This document shows positions 47,967 through 57,603 of a stretch of DNA of 64,000 nt, one piece after another. The notes beneath the pieces were generated by a model. It searched no databases and had not been told where the DNA came from. It was given only the letters and a program-made list of their open reading frames with translations. This DNA is from Actinomycetota bacterium (lineage in GTDB: Bacteria; Actinomycetota; Acidimicrobiia; Acidimicrobiales; AC-14). Both the position numbers and the translations under genes were made by a program. Position 1 is the stretch's first letter. Each line of letters begins with the position of its first letter. Where the stretch lies: positions 1 to 64,000 of the forward strand of contig JBFMCT010000005.1 of NCBI GenBank assembly GCA_040754375.1, read 5' to 3'.

Positions 47967-50480
47967 CTACGCCAGGGTGACCTCGACGGCCAGCGCCTCG
48001 CCGGCCGACTCGACGGTTTCGAGGACCGCCACCCGGCCGGCCTCGCGCACGTCGGCGGCCACCTGCGCCAGGGCGGCCAGAGTGGCCGGGGGGGCGGTGA
48101 CCACGACCCGGGACACGTCGGCCCGCATGGAGGCCTTGGCCGCCGTCTTGGCCTTGCGGACCTCGGCCAGCACGGCCGCGGCTGTCTCGAACAGGGCCGG
48201 TTCGCCGACCGCCCCCAGCTCGGCGGCCGACGGCCACGGGGCGCGGTGGACCGAGCCGTCCTGCCACCACGACCAGACCTCCTCGGTCACGAACGGCAGG
48301 AACGGGGCGAACAGGCGCAGGAAGGCCGACAGGGCACCCGACAGGGCCAGACCGGCCGACGCGGCGGCCGCCTCGCCCGCCGAACCGTAGGCCCGGGCCT
48401 TGACGAGCTCGACGTAGTCGTCGCAGAACTCCCAGAACAGGGCCTCGGTGCGCTCCAGGGCGCGGGCGTAGTCGTAACCCTCGAAGGCGACCGTGGCCTC
48501 CTCGACGAGCGCCGCCACCTTGGCCAGGAACGAGAGGTCGAGGGCCTCGGTCACCTCCCCGGTCCCGTCCCCGCCGGGGAACGACAGCACGAACCGGGAG
48601 GCGTTGAGCACCTTGATGGCCAGGCGCCGGCCGACCTTCATCTGGCCCTCGTCGAAGGCGGTGTCGACCCCGGGCCGGCCGCTGGCCGCCCAGTAGCGCA
48701 CGGCGTCTGAGCCGTACTGGTCGAGCAGGCCCAGGGGCGTGAGCACGTTGCCCTTCGACTTGGACATCTTCTTGCGGTCGGGGTCGAGCACCCAGCCCGA
48801 GATGGCGGCGTTGCGCCACGGGAGCGAGCCGTGCTCGTAGTGGGAGCGCACCACCGTCGTGAACAACCAGGTGCGGATGATCTCGTGGGCCTGGGGCCGC
48901 AGGTCCATGGGGAACACCCGGGCGAACAGGTCGGGGTCGTCCTCCCAGGCCCCCGCCACCTGGGGGGTGAGCGACGAGGTGGCCCACGTGTCCATCACGT
49001 CGGGGTCACCGGTGAACCCGCCGGGCTGGTCGCGCTGGTCCTCGGTGAAGCCATCGGGCACGTCGGTCGACGGGTCGACGGGCAGGCGGTCCTCGCCCGC
49101 CAGCAGGGGGTGATCGTAGTCGACCTCGCCGTCGTCGCCGACGCGGTACCAGACGGGGAAGGGCACGCCGAAGAAGCGCTGGCGGCTGACCACCCAGTCG
49201 CCGTTGAGGCCGTTGACCCACGACTCGAACCGGGCCCGCATGTAAGGCGGGTACCAGGCCAGCTCGCGGCCCCGGGCCAGCAGGTCCTCGCGGGCGTCCA
49301 TGACCGAGAAGAACCACTGGCGGCTGGTGACGATCTCCAGCGGGCGGCTGCCCTTCTCGAAGAACTTGACGGCGTGGGTGATGGGCCGGGGCTCGCCCAC
49401 CAGGTCGCCTGATCCGCCCGCCATCTCGACCATGGCCGCCCGGGCCTGGCGCAGGTTGCGCCCCGATATCCGGTCCCAGGCCGGCCCCGGGGCTACCCCT
49501 TCGGGCGGCGCATCGACGACCCGGCCGTCGCGGCCGACGATGGCCCGGGTGGGCAGGCCGAGCTCGCGCCACCACACCACGTCGGTGGTGTCGCCGAAAG
49601 TGCAGATCATGGCGATTCCCGTGCCCTTGTCGGGTTCGGCCAGGGGGTGGGCCTTGATGGGGACCTTGACCCCGAAGACCGGCGTGGTCGCCTCCTGGCC
49701 GAACAGGGGCGCGTAGCGGGGGTCGTCGGGGTGGGCCACCAGGGCGACGCAGGCGGCCACCAGCTCGGGCCGGGTGGTGTCGATCAGCAGGTCCTCACCG
49801 CCCGGGCCCCCGAAGCGCAGGCGGTGGTAGGCGCTCTGCTGCTCGCGGTCCTCCAGCTCGGCCTGGGCCACGGCCGTCTGGAAGTCGACGTCCCACAGGG
49901 TGGGGGCCAGGGCCTGGTAGGCCCGGCCCTGGGCCAGCAGGCGCAGGAAGCCCCGCTGGGACACCCTCTGGGCCCGCTCGCCGATCGACGTGTAGGTCAT
50001 CGACCAGTCGACCGACAGGCCCAGCCGGCGCCACAGCTCCTCGAAGGCCTGCTCGTCGGTGGCCGTCAGGCGCTCGCACAGCTCGATGAAGTTGGGGCGG
50101 GAGACGGCCACCGGCCGCTCGGGCGGCTCGGCCGGGGGCTCGAACCCGGGGTCGTAGGCCAGGCTGGGGTCGCAGCGCACGCCGAAGTAGTTCTGCACCC
50201 GGCGCTCGGTGGGCAGGCCGTTGTCGTCCCACCCCATGGGGTAGAAGACCTCCCGGCCCCGCATGCGCTGGAAGCGGGCGATGGTGTCGGTGTGGGTGTA
50301 GGAGAAGACGTGGCCCACGTGCAGCGACCCGCTCACGGTGGGCGGCGGGGTGTCGATGGAGTACACCTCGGCCCGGGTGGCGTTGCGGTCGAAGCGGAAG
50401 GTGCCGGCGGCCTCCCACCGCTCCCCCCACTTGACCTCGAGCCCTTCCAGGCTGGGTTTCTCCGGGACCTCGCGTGCCAT
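47967..50480 (-). CDS. valS: Valyl-tRNA synthetase
   Basis: An 837-residue protein from ATG 50480. Class I synthetase: HIGH motif HVGH near residue 53, Val-specific PTVSGSLHVGHVFSYTHTDTI, KMSKS motif KKMSKSKGN near residue 569, and GWDDNGLPTERRVQNYFGV. The CP1 editing domain is present (FGVKVPIKAHP). It has the shorter, archaeal-like architecture common to several actinobacteria. It charges tRNA-Val. Divergent from cysS. Confidence 0.97.
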   Translation of the reverse strand: MAREVPEKPSLEGLEVKWGERWEAAGTFRFDRNATRAEVYSIDTPPPTVSGSLHVGHVFSYTHTDTIARFQRMRGREVFYPMGWDDNGLPTERRVQNYFGVRCDPSLAYDPGFEPPAEPPERPVAVSRPNFIELCERLTATDEQAFEELWRRLGLSVDWSMTYTSIGERAQRVSQRGFLRLLAQGRAYQALAPTLWDVDFQTAVAQAELEDREQQSAYHRLRFGGPGGEDLLIDTTRPELVAACVALVAHPDDPRYAPLFGQEATTPVFGVKVPIKAHPLAEPDKGTGIAMICTFGDTTDVVWWRELGLPTRAIVGRDGRVVDAPPEGVAPGPAWDRISGRNLRQARAAMVEMAGGSGDLVGEPRPITHAVKFFEKGSRPLEIVTSRQWFFSVMDAREDLLARGRELAWYPPYMRARFESWVNGLNGDWVVSRQRFFGVPFPVWYRVGDDGEVDYDHPLLAGEDRLPVDPSTDVPDGFTEDQRDQPGGFTGDPDVMDTWATSSLTPQVAGAWEDDPDLFARVFPMDLRPQAHEIIRTWLFTTVVRSHYEHGSLPWRNAAISGWVLDPDRKKMSKSKGNVLTPLGLLDQYGSDAVRYWAASGRPGVDTAFDEGQMKVGRRLAIKVLNASRFVLSFPGGDGTGEVTEALDLSFLAKVAALVEEATVAFEGYDYARALERTEALFWEFCDDYVELVKARAYGSAGEAAAASAGLALSGALSAFLRLFAPFLPFVTEEVWSWWQDGSVHRAPWPSAAELGAVGEPALFETAAAVLAEVRKAKTAAKASMRADVSRVVVTAPPATLAALAQVAADVREAGRVAVLETVESAGEALAVEVTLA

Positions 50481-50567
50481 GGCCGCCCACCGTAAACGAT
50501 GTTCCTGGCGCGCCGAGGGCCCTTATTCGCTCCGGGAGCGGGGAGGGGGCCGGTACGGTGACCGGCG

Positions 50568-51923
50568 ATGGTGCGCTTGCACGACACCGCTCTGGGCCGG
50601 GTGGCCGAGATCGAGCCCCGCGACCGGGGCCGGGTGTCGATGTACGTGTGCGGGCCGACCGTCTACGGCGAGCCCCACCTGGGCCACGGGCGCTTCAGCC
50701 TGGTCTTCGACGTGCTGCGCCGCTACCTGGAGTGGACCGGCCTCGACGTCCACTACGTGTCCAACATCACCGACGTCGACGACAAGATCATCCGCCGGGC
50801 CAACGAAGAGGGGCGCACGTCCGAGGACGTGGCCGTGCAGTACGAGGCGGTCTGGTACGACGCCATGGACCGCCTGGGTGTGCGCCGCCCCGACGACGAC
50901 CCCCACGCCACCGCCTACGTCGACCACATGGTCGACCTGGTCGACGCCCTGGTGCGCTCCGGGTCGGCCTACACCACCGCCGACGGGGTCTACCTGGAGG
51001 TCGACCGGGTGCCGGGCTACGGGCTGCTGGCCCGCCAGCCCCTCGACAGCCTGCGCTCGGGGGCTCGGGTCGAGGTGGGCGAGCACAAGCGCTCGCCCCT
51101 CGACTTCGCCCTCTGGAAGCTGGCCAAGCCGGGCGAGCCGACGTGGCCGTCGCCGTGGGGCCCGGGCCGCCCGGGCTGGCACACCGAGTGCGTGGTCATG
51201 TCCCTCGACCTGCTGGGCGAGGGGTTCGACATCCACGGCGGCGGCCAAGACCTGGCTTTTCCCCACCACGAGAACGAGCGGGCACAGGCCCTGGCCGCGG
51301 GGCGGCCGTTCGCCCGCCGGTGGGCGCACAACGGGTTCGTGGTCGACCCCGGGGGCGAGAAGATGAGCAAGTCGCTGGGCAACATCTCGACCCTGGGGGG
51401 CCTGATCGAGGCCGCCGACCCCCGGGCCTACCGGCTAGTCGTGCTCCAGTCGCACTGGCGGGCGCCCGTGGAGGTGACCCCCCAGGTCGTCACCCAGGCG
51501 GCCAACACCCTGGGCGGCCTCGACGACTTCGCCCGCCGCACCGCCGGGCTGCCGGGGGCGGCCCCCGACCGCGACGCCCTCGACCGGTTCCGGGCCCGCA
51601 TGGACGACGATCTCGACACGCCGGGGGCGGTGGCCGTCCTGTTCGACACCGTGCGGGCCGCCAACCGGGCCATCGACGCCGGTGCCCCTGCTAGCGCGTC
51701 GGCCCTGGCCGCGGCGGTCGACGAGATGGCGCGGGCCGTCGGCCTGCCCATGGCCGCGACGGCCGACGTACCACCCGAGATCGAGGCGCTGGTTAACCAG
51801 CGCGAGCAGGCCCGCCAGGCCCGGGACTTCGCGGCGGCCGATGCCCTCCGGGCCCGCCTGGGCGCCCTTGGGTGGGCCGTGGAGGACACTGCCGAAGGGC
51901 CGCGCGCCCACCGGAGCGAGTAG
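50568..51923 (+). CDS. cysS: Cysteinyl-tRNA synthetase
   Basis: A 451-residue protein from ATG 50568. YVCGPTVYGEPHLGHGR contains the first zinc Cys and the HIGH-like HLGHG; GWHTECVVMS and HHENER supply the other zinc ligands; EKMSKSLGN (near residue 264) is the KMSKS loop. The close paralog MshC (mycothiol ligase) also fits the fold, but the C-terminal domain (DRFRARMDDDLDTPGAVAVLF, REQARQARDFAAADALR) is that of CysRS. Confidence 0.94.
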   Translation: MVRLHDTALGRVAEIEPRDRGRVSMYVCGPTVYGEPHLGHGRFSLVFDVLRRYLEWTGLDVHYVSNITDVDDKIIRRANEEGRTSEDVAVQYEAVWYDAMDRLGVRRPDDDPHATAYVDHMVDLVDALVRSGSAYTTADGVYLEVDRVPGYGLLARQPLDSLRSGARVEVGEHKRSPLDFALWKLAKPGEPTWPSPWGPGRPGWHTECVVMSLDLLGEGFDIHGGGQDLAFPHHENERAQALAAGRPFARRWAHNGFVVDPGGEKMSKSLGNISTLGGLIEAADPRAYRLVVLQSHWRAPVEVTPQVVTQAANTLGGLDDFARRTAGLPGAAPDRDALDRFRARMDDDLDTPGAVAVLFDTVRAANRAIDAGAPASASALAAAVDEMARAVGLPMAATADVPPEIEALVNQREQARQARDFAAADALRARLGALGWAVEDTAEGPRAHRSE

Positions 51924-52026
51924 GGGTGCGTGCTAGTGTCGGCCCCCTCATGGGGGCCCAGCCGGTCTGACCGGGCGCGTCCCCCGTGGGGTTGGTGGAA
52001 GGTCCTGACGAAGGGGGATCGCCGAC

Positions 52027-52242
52027 GTGGCGACGACCGTGACGGGTACTGTCAAGTGGTTCAACGCAGAGAAGGGCTTCGGGTTCATCGCCCAGCCTGA
52101 CGGTGGTGGCGACGTCTTCGTCCACCACTCTGCGATCGAGATGACCGGCTACCGCACCCTCGAGGAGGGCCAGCCGGTCGAGTTCGAGGTCCAGAATGGG
52201 CCCAAGGGCCTGATGGCCACCAACGTGAAGCCGATCCGCTAG
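52027..52242 (+). CDS. Cold-shock domain protein
   Basis: A 71-residue CspA-type protein from GTG 52027, preceded by GAAGGGGGA. RNP1 is KGFGFI and RNP2 is DVFVHHS; the start is [12 protein letters not shown]. It binds single-stranded RNA or DNA and acts as an RNA chaperone. The long 5' leader (51924-52026) could hold a thermosensor, as in other csp genes. Confidence 0.96.
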   Translation: MATTVTGTVKWFNAEKGFGFIAQPDGGGDVFVHHSAIEMTGYRTLEEGQPVEFEVQNGPKGLMATNVKPIR

Positions 52243-52520
52243 CCCTGGTCAGCTAGCCCGGGCCGCCGTGGGTCCTCCCGTTCGGCGGCCCGCACGCCGT
52301 AGCCGATCACGATCGAAGGGGCCAGCACGGCCGACCCCACGGCCAAGGCAGCCACCACGGTCGTCACCAGCCCGCTCGGGAACCCGCCCGCCAGCGCCAC
52401 GAAGAAGGCGACGACGGCCACGCCGAACAAGCCATAGCCGACCCGCTTGCCGGTGGCCGCCGCCTTGGCCATACGGGCGCGCTGGGCCCGCACCGGGTCG
52501 GCTGGGCCGCCCGTTACCAT
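52239..52520 (-). CDS. Small two-TM protein, unknown
   Basis: A 93-residue protein whose stop overlaps the csp stop by 4 nt. Basic N-terminus ([19 protein letters not shown]), TM helices at about 30-47 ([18 protein letters not shown]) and 52-75 ([24 protein letters not shown]), and a charged tail. Such proteins often precede folP in actinobacteria. Function unknown. Confidence 0.75.
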   Translation of the reverse strand: MVTGGPADPVRAQRARMAKAAATGKRVGYGLFGVAVVAFFVALAGGFPSGLVTTVVAALAVGSAVLAPSIVIGYGVRAAEREDPRRPGLADQG

Positions 52521-52529
52521 TCGGCCCCG

Positions 52530-53408
52530 GTGCTGACCCTGCGTGACCTCGACCTGAGCCTGTCGCGCCCGCTCCTGATGGGTGTGGTCAACGCCAACCC
52601 CGACTCGTTCTCAGACCCCGGCCCCCGCACCCCCGAGTCGGTGGTCGAACGGGCCTGCGCCCTGGTGGCCGAGGGGGCAGCCATCGTCGATGTGGGCGCC
52701 CAGTCGGCCATCACCGGGCGGGGACCGGTGGACGCCGGCACCGAGGCCGCGCTGGTGGCGCCCGCCGTGGAGGCCATCGTGGCCCGGTGCCCGGGGACGG
52801 CCGTGTCGGTGGACGCGTACAAGCCGGCGGTCGTAGAAGCGGCTCTGGCCGCGGGGGCGCACTTGGTCAACGATGTATCCGGCCTCCGGGACCGGGCTGT
52901 CGCCCGGATGTGCGCAGCCTACGGCGCCGGCTTGGTCGTCATGCACACCGCCGCTCCGCCCCTCACGCGCCTTCAGGACCCGTCGCTCTACTCCTCGGTG
53001 GCCGCCGAGGTGGCCGCCTTCCTGGCCGAGCGGGTCGAGGCGGCACTGGCCGACGGGGTGGGCCCCCGGTCGGTGGTGGTCGACCCGGGGGTGGACTTCA
53101 CCAAGACCCCGGCCCAGACCGTCGCCCTGCTGCGGGACCTCGGCCCGGTGGTCGCCCTGGGCCGGCCCGTGCTGCTCGCCCTGAGCCGCAAGGACTTCGT
53201 GGGTGCCCTCACCGGCCGCCCCCCGGCCGAGCGAGGCCCAGGCACGCTGGGCGCAGTGGCCGCCCTGCGCTGGGTCCCCGGCCAGGTCCTGCGGGTGCAC
53301 GACGTGGCCGCCACCGCCGAGCTGCTGGCCGTGCTCGACGCCGTCGGCGGCCCCGACGGCCCGCCTCCCGACCTGGCCCTGGCCGAGCACTTACGCCACC
53401 AACGGTAA
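52530..53408 (+). CDS. Dihydropteroate-synthase-like protein (FolP-like)
   Basis: A 292-residue protein from GTG 52530. TIM-barrel DHPS blocks: GVVNANPDSFSD, SVDAYKPAVVEAALAAGAHLVNDVSG, VVMHTAAPP, VVVDPGVDFTKTPAQT and ALSRKDFVGALTG. The usual DxGGESTRPG loop, which binds p-aminobenzoate, reads DVGAQSAITGRGP here. This altered loop also occurs in FolP2-type paralogs, so the protein may not be the main DHPS. Confident in family, not in reaction. Confidence 0.85.
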   Translation: MLTLRDLDLSLSRPLLMGVVNANPDSFSDPGPRTPESVVERACALVAEGAAIVDVGAQSAITGRGPVDAGTEAALVAPAVEAIVARCPGTAVSVDAYKPAVVEAALAAGAHLVNDVSGLRDRAVARMCAAYGAGLVVMHTAAPPLTRLQDPSLYSSVAAEVAAFLAERVEAALADGVGPRSVVVDPGVDFTKTPAQTVALLRDLGPVVALGRPVLLALSRKDFVGALTGRPPAERGPGTLGAVAALRWVPGQVLRVHDVAATAELLAVLDAVGGPDGPPPDLALAEHLRHQR

Positions 53409-53681
53409 GCGGTGGTGCTGGCACCCCCGCGCCAAGAGGCCGGCCACCACGGTTCCCCGGCGGGACCAACCGTTGTAGAACTGCCCGAGAAGGAGACGCC
53501 GGGGCGTTCCTGGCCCCCCACCCCGGGCGCCCCGGCCATCTCCTCGACCCCCCACCAGTGTGGCGCCACGACCGCACTGGCACGTCTGGGCGTGGCCCAC
53601 TGCCGGGGTTGAGGGGCTCCCCATCGCCAGTCCGGGCCCGACTGGGTGCGGCTCCCGCTCGGTTCACTGGGATAGTGCGGC

Positions 53682-54107
53682 TCATTCCGACCCTGTCGAA
53701 TGCTCCGGTGGGACGAGCTCGTCGGGTGTGACCACCGTGATCAACCGGGAGGCGCCACGGCGCAGGCGCTCGTCTCTGGACATGAGGTCGATTCCCAGGG
53801 CGCGGGCCAGAGCCACGTACTCGGCGTCGTAGGTCTTCGCCCAGCCAAGCAACCTCGCTACGTCACGGGCATCCCGGTACAGGCCCTCGTCCGCCCGCCG
53901 GCGGATGGGCGAAGCCAGCAGCCGATCGAACGCCGTCTGCGCGAGGGCAGGGGTCAGGTCGCCTCGCCACCTCATTTCGTTCAACACCGACGTGACCTCG
54001 GACCAGAGAAGCGCGGGCGATACCAGTTCGAACTTGGCGAACGGCTCAATGCCCCGTTCTGACGCAAGGAGGTAAAGCGCGGCGCTGGCGTCGATGACCA
54101 GCGTCAC
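53682..54107 (-). CDS. PIN-domain ribonuclease (VapC-like toxin)
   Basis: A 141-residue protein from ATG 54107. PIN acidic residues: Asp5 in LVIDASAALYLL, Glu near 37 in LLWSEVTSVL, Asp near 94 in TYDAEYVALA, and a fourth acidic site near SRDERL. It overlaps its upstream partner by 4 nt. Acts as an RNase toxin in toxin-antitoxin modules. Confidence 0.92.
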   Translation of the reverse strand: MTLVIDASAALYLLASERGIEPFAKFELVSPALLWSEVTSVLNEMRWRGDLTPALAQTAFDRLLASPIRRRADEGLYRDARDVARLLGWAKTYDAEYVALARALGIDLMSRDERLRRGASRLITVVTPDELVPPEHSTGSE

Positions 54108-54349
54108 CGGCCAGAACGAGACCGGTGCAATGCGGCCAGGAAGTTGGGCATCGGCTCGCCCGTGACTGTCGTGACGTCATGTCCGGATGGAATGAGCTCC
54201 GGAGTGGCAACGACCTCCTCGAGCGCCCGCTCGTCGACCAAGTGCTGAGTTCCGACGCGTTCAGCCGGCAGCCTGCCCTCCCGGATCCAGCGGCGGATCG
54301 TCTCGGGGTTCCGTCCAACTCTCTTGGCAGCCTCAGGAACCGTCAACAC
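54104..54349 (-). CDS. Excisionase/MerR-type HTH antitoxin
   Basis: An 81-residue protein from ATG 54349. The N-terminal half MLTVPEAAKRVGRNPETIRRWIREGRLP is a winged HTH of the excisionase family; the C-terminal part would bind the PIN toxin. The pair likely represses its own promoter. The stretch upstream (54350-54380) is AT-rich with TAGTCTACTACAAC, a possible operator/promoter. Confidence 0.88.
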   Translation of the reverse strand: MLTVPEAAKRVGRNPETIRRWIREGRLPAERVGTQHLVDERALEEVVATPELIPSGHDVTTVTGEPMPNFLAALHRSRSGR

Positions 54350-54432
54350 GGTTGTAGTCTACTACAACACCGCCGGCTCCACCCGCAGTCAAAGCGCGCG
54401 TCGAACAATGCATCGGACGCGGTTCCGCCCGG

Positions 54433-55329
54433 TTAGACGTTGGCAGGGAGGAGGCGGGCGACGTTCTCGTAGAAGACGAACAGCACGACCAGGAAGGGGA
54501 CGGCGGTGAGGGCGTAGGCCGGCCAGCGGCGCCAGGACCGGCCCAGGAGCCAGCCGCCCAGCCAGATGGCGGCCGCGAATGCGCCCCACATGACGGCCGG
54601 GGTACGGCTGACGGCCGCGCCCGAGAGGCCTCCGCCCAGGTCGGCCCGCACGGGCACGGCGTCGTCGGGGACGGCCGCCGGCGGCGCCCGGGGGGCGGCT
54701 TCGACGGGGGCCGTGACGAGCGAGGCGATCACGATGAGGCGCTGGGCGGCGCTGAAGCGGGGATGGCAGGTGGTGAGCGTGAGGCGGTCATCGGGGGTGT
54801 CGTCGAGCACCCACACACCCTCCTCGGGGTCGACGATGATCCACTCCTTGACGTCGTACTGGAAGCGGCCGGCGGCCGTGGTCACGAAGATGGGGTCGCC
54901 CGGTTCGAGCTCGTCCACCCGGTAGAACGGTGCCCCGTAGGTCGTGCGGTGGCCGGCGATGGCCGAGTTGCCGGGCTCGCCCGGCATGGGGGTGCCCGGG
55001 TAGTGCCCGGGGCCGGCCTTGAGGTCCTCGACCCCCACCCCTTCGACCACGTACTTCTTGACGTCGATCTTGGGGATCTCGATCTGCGCGACCGAGTCCC
55101 CGAGGCTGATGGGGGGCAGGGTGGTCGTGGTGGCCGGGCCCCCGCTGGGTGGGGGGATGGTCGGCACCGACGTCAGCAGGCGCTCCTGGAAGCGCTTCTC
55201 CAGCTCCCGCTGGCCCCGGGCCTCGGCCACCCCGGTGCCCCAGAGCTGGTACCCGACGAACAGGAAGAGCAGGATCCCGACGCAGATCAGCGCCTTGCCG
55301 AAGCCCCGGATCACCTTGCGCACGCCCAT
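54433..55329 (-). CDS. Class E-type sortase
   Basis: A 298-residue protein from ATG 55329 (MGVRKVIRGFGK). N-terminal TM (about 10-30). Catalytic residues: His in AGHRTTYGAPF, Cys188 in TTCHPRFS, and Arg in SAAQRLIVI. A C-terminal TM pair (about 245-290) follows a Pro/Ala linker. Class E sortases anchor LAXTG-like substrates and pilins in actinobacteria. It is divergent from the ccm operon. Confidence 0.92.
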   Translation of the reverse strand: MGVRKVIRGFGKALICVGILLFLFVGYQLWGTGVAEARGQRELEKRFQERLLTSVPTIPPPSGGPATTTTLPPISLGDSVAQIEIPKIDVKKYVVEGVGVEDLKAGPGHYPGTPMPGEPGNSAIAGHRTTYGAPFYRVDELEPGDPIFVTTAAGRFQYDVKEWIIVDPEEGVWVLDDTPDDRLTLTTCHPRFSAAQRLIVIASLVTAPVEAAPRAPPAAVPDDAVPVRADLGGGLSGAAVSRTPAVMWGAFAAAIWLGGWLLGRSWRRWPAYALTAVPFLVVLFVFYENVARLLPANV

Positions 55330-55421
55330 CCCGACCCCGAAGGCTAGGGGATCGCGATTGGCTGGTTGGCGCGCGCTTGGACCGTAATGCGGGTGCCCCG
55401 GTAGCTTGGAGCAGGTCCGCA

Positions 55422-56126
55422 ATGCCACCCCTCGTCGTCCGTTTCCGTGCTGCGGTTTCCCTTCTCGGCCGGTTCCCCGCCCTCGCCGGCGTCGACCTCG
55501 ACGTGGCTGCCGGGGAGATCGTGCTGCTCCAGGGCCCGAACGGCGCGGGCAAGTCCACCCTGCTGCGGGCGTGTGCCGGCCTGGTCGGGATCTCCTCGGG
55601 CGAGGCCGAGGTGCTGGGCCACGACCTGCGCAGCGACCGCCGGGCCGTCCGCCGCCGCGTCGGCCTGCTGGGCCACGCCACCTTCCTCTACGACGAGCTC
55701 ACCGTGGAGGACAACCTGCGCTTCTCGGCCCGGGCCGCGGGGGCCACGGTGGACGACGCCGCTGTGGCCATGGAGCGCCTCGGGCTGGCTGGCCGGCTCC
55801 GTGACCTGCCCGTCTCCAAGCTGTCGGCCGGCCAGCGCCGGCGGGTGGCCGTGGCCGCCGTGCTGGCCCGGCGCCCCGAGCTGTGGCTGCTCGACGAACC
55901 CCACGCCGGCCTCGACGCCGCCGGCCGTGAACTGCTCGACGGCCTGGTCCGCGAGGCGGCCGAGGCGGGCTCGACGGTGCTGATGGCGTCCCACGAGCTC
56001 GACCGGGCCACCGCCCTGGCCCACCGCCGGGTGACGGTCGTGGGTGGCCGGGTCAACGCCGGCCTGCTCCCGCCGGCTGCGGCCGCCCCCGCCGCCCCCG
56101 ATCAGGAGGCCGCCAATGTTCCGTGA
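55422..56126 (+). CDS. ccmA: Heme exporter ATP-binding protein CcmA
   Basis: A 234-residue protein from ATG 55422. Walker A LLQGPNGAGKSTLLR, signature LSAGQRRRVAVAAVL, Walker B LWLLDEPHAGLD, and H-loop SHE. Followed with overlap by ccmB. With CcmB, CcmC, CcmD and CcmE it releases holo-CcmE for cytochrome c maturation (System I). Confidence 0.94.
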   Translation: MPPLVVRFRAAVSLLGRFPALAGVDLDVAAGEIVLLQGPNGAGKSTLLRACAGLVGISSGEAEVLGHDLRSDRRAVRRRVGLLGHATFLYDELTVEDNLRFSARAAGATVDDAAVAMERLGLAGRLRDLPVSKLSAGQRRRVAVAAVLARRPELWLLDEPHAGLDAAGRELLDGLVREAAEAGSTVLMASHELDRATALAHRRVTVVGGRVNAGLLPPAAAAPAAPDQEAANVP

Positions 56127-56784
56127 CGCCTTGTTGGTCGCAGGCAAGGACCTGCGGATCGAGATGAAGTCGAAGGTGGCCACCAACCAGGTGCTGCCGT
56201 TCTCGTTCCTCGTCCTGGTGATGTTCGCCTTTGCCCTCGACGCCGACCGGGGCCTGCTGTCGGGGGTGGCGGCCGGGCTGTTCTGGGTGACGGTGCTCTT
56301 CTCGGGGCTGCTCGCCATCGCCCGCTCGTTCGCCATCGAAGCCGGAGACGACGCCCGCGACGCCCTGCGCCTGTCCGGCCTCGACGGGGCCGGGATCTTC
56401 CTGGGCAAGGCGGGGGCGGTGGCCGTGCAGCTCCTGGCCCTGGAGGTCGTCCTGGCCGTGGGGGCGGTCGTGCTCTACGACGTGTCCCTACGGGGGGCCG
56501 GCCTGCTGGTGGTCACCTGCCTGCTGGCCACGGGTGGCATCGCCGCCGCGGGCACGATCTACGGGGCGGTGGCTGCCGGCCTGCGGGTCCGTGAGACACT
56601 GTTGCCTCTGCTGTTGCTGCCCGTGCTCGCGCCCGTCCTGCTGGCGGCAGCCCGGGCCTCGGAGGCTGCTCTCGACGTCACGACGGCCGACGGGTGGCCG
56701 TGGGTCAGGCTCCTGGCGGTCTTCACGGCGGCTTACGTGGCCTTCGGCGTCGTCGCCTTCGGCCCTCTCCTGGAGGAATCTTGA
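56116..56784 (+). CDS. ccmB: Heme exporter membrane protein CcmB
   Basis: A 222-residue protein from ATG 56116 after CAGGAGGCC. Six TM helices, with family segments DLRIEMKSK (N-terminus) and FAIEAGDDARDALRLSGLDGAGIFLGK. It overlaps ccmA by 11 nt. Confidence 0.93.
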   Translation: MFRDALLVAGKDLRIEMKSKVATNQVLPFSFLVLVMFAFALDADRGLLSGVAAGLFWVTVLFSGLLAIARSFAIEAGDDARDALRLSGLDGAGIFLGKAGAVAVQLLALEVVLAVGAVVLYDVSLRGAGLLVVTCLLATGGIAAAGTIYGAVAAGLRVRETLLPLLLLPVLAPVLLAAARASEAALDVTTADGWPWVRLLAVFTAAYVAFGVVAFGPLLEES

Positions 56785-57578
56785 GCACCGTCGGTACCCG
56801 TGCCCTCGGATGGATGGCCGGCGTCATGCTGGCCCTGGTCGCCGTTCTGGGCCTGGTGGTCACACCGCCCGATGTCGTGCAGCGCGACGCCGTGCGCCTG
56901 CTCTACATCCACGTGCCCACGGCCTGGCTGGCCATGTACCTCTCGTTCGGGGTCACCACCGTGGCCAGCGCCCTCTACCTGTGGAAGCGCACCCGCCGGC
57001 CTTTCTGGGACACGCTGGCCGGCGCCTCGGCCGAGATCGGCCTCGTCTTCATCGGCCTGACGCTGGTCACGGGCTCGATCTGGGGCCGCACCACCTGGGG
57101 CGTGTGGTGGACGTGGGACGCCCGCCTCACCAGCACGGCTGTCCTGTTCGTGACCTACCTCGGTTACCTGGCCGTCAGGCGCATCCCCGGCGACCCCCTG
57201 GTGCGCAGCCGCCGAGCGGCCATCGTGGCCTTGGCCGCCTTTCTCAACGTCCCCCTGGTCCACCAGTCGGTCGAGTGGTGGCGCACTCTCCACCAGCCGG
57301 CTTCGATCCTCGACCAGCGCCGCCTGGGCGACCCCCAGATCCAGGGTTCGATGCTGGCCACCCTGCTGCTGGCCGTGCTGGCCTTCACGCTCCTCTACGG
57401 TTGGCTGCTGGTCCATCGGTTCCGGCTGGCCTCCACCGAGGAACAGGTGGAATCGGCCCAGCTCGACGAGGCCCTGGCCGAACGGCGGGCCGAGGCCAAC
57501 GCGGCCGACGCCGGACCGGGAGCCGGCGACCTGGGTGCCAGCCAGCTGGACGCGCCCGTGGGGGAGCGGTCGTCATGA
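56781..57578 (+). CDS. ccmC: Heme-handling membrane protein CcmC
   Basis: A 265-residue protein from TTG 56781, which overlaps the ccmB stop and follows GGAGGAA. Six TM helices; the WWD-type motif TTWGVWWTWDARLTS (near residues 95-109) presents heme to CcmE, with conserved His in YIHVPTAW and NVPLVHQSVEWW. The C-terminal 45 residues are an Ala/Glu-rich extension. Confidence 0.95.
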   Translation: MSTVGTRALGWMAGVMLALVAVLGLVVTPPDVVQRDAVRLLYIHVPTAWLAMYLSFGVTTVASALYLWKRTRRPFWDTLAGASAEIGLVFIGLTLVTGSIWGRTTWGVWWTWDARLTSTAVLFVTYLGYLAVRRIPGDPLVRSRRAAIVALAAFLNVPLVHQSVEWWRTLHQPASILDQRRLGDPQIQGSMLATLLLAVLAFTLLYGWLLVHRFRLASTEEQVESAQLDEALAERRAEANAADAGPGAGDLGASQLDAPVGERSS

Positions 57579-57603
57579 CCGGCCCGGGAGGAGGGCCCAA
57601 CCA

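Noticed and set aside
53409-53681. Possible gene between folP-like and vapC-like genes
   Set aside because: Frames are short and without support; likely the remnant or spacer next to a toxin-antitoxin module.
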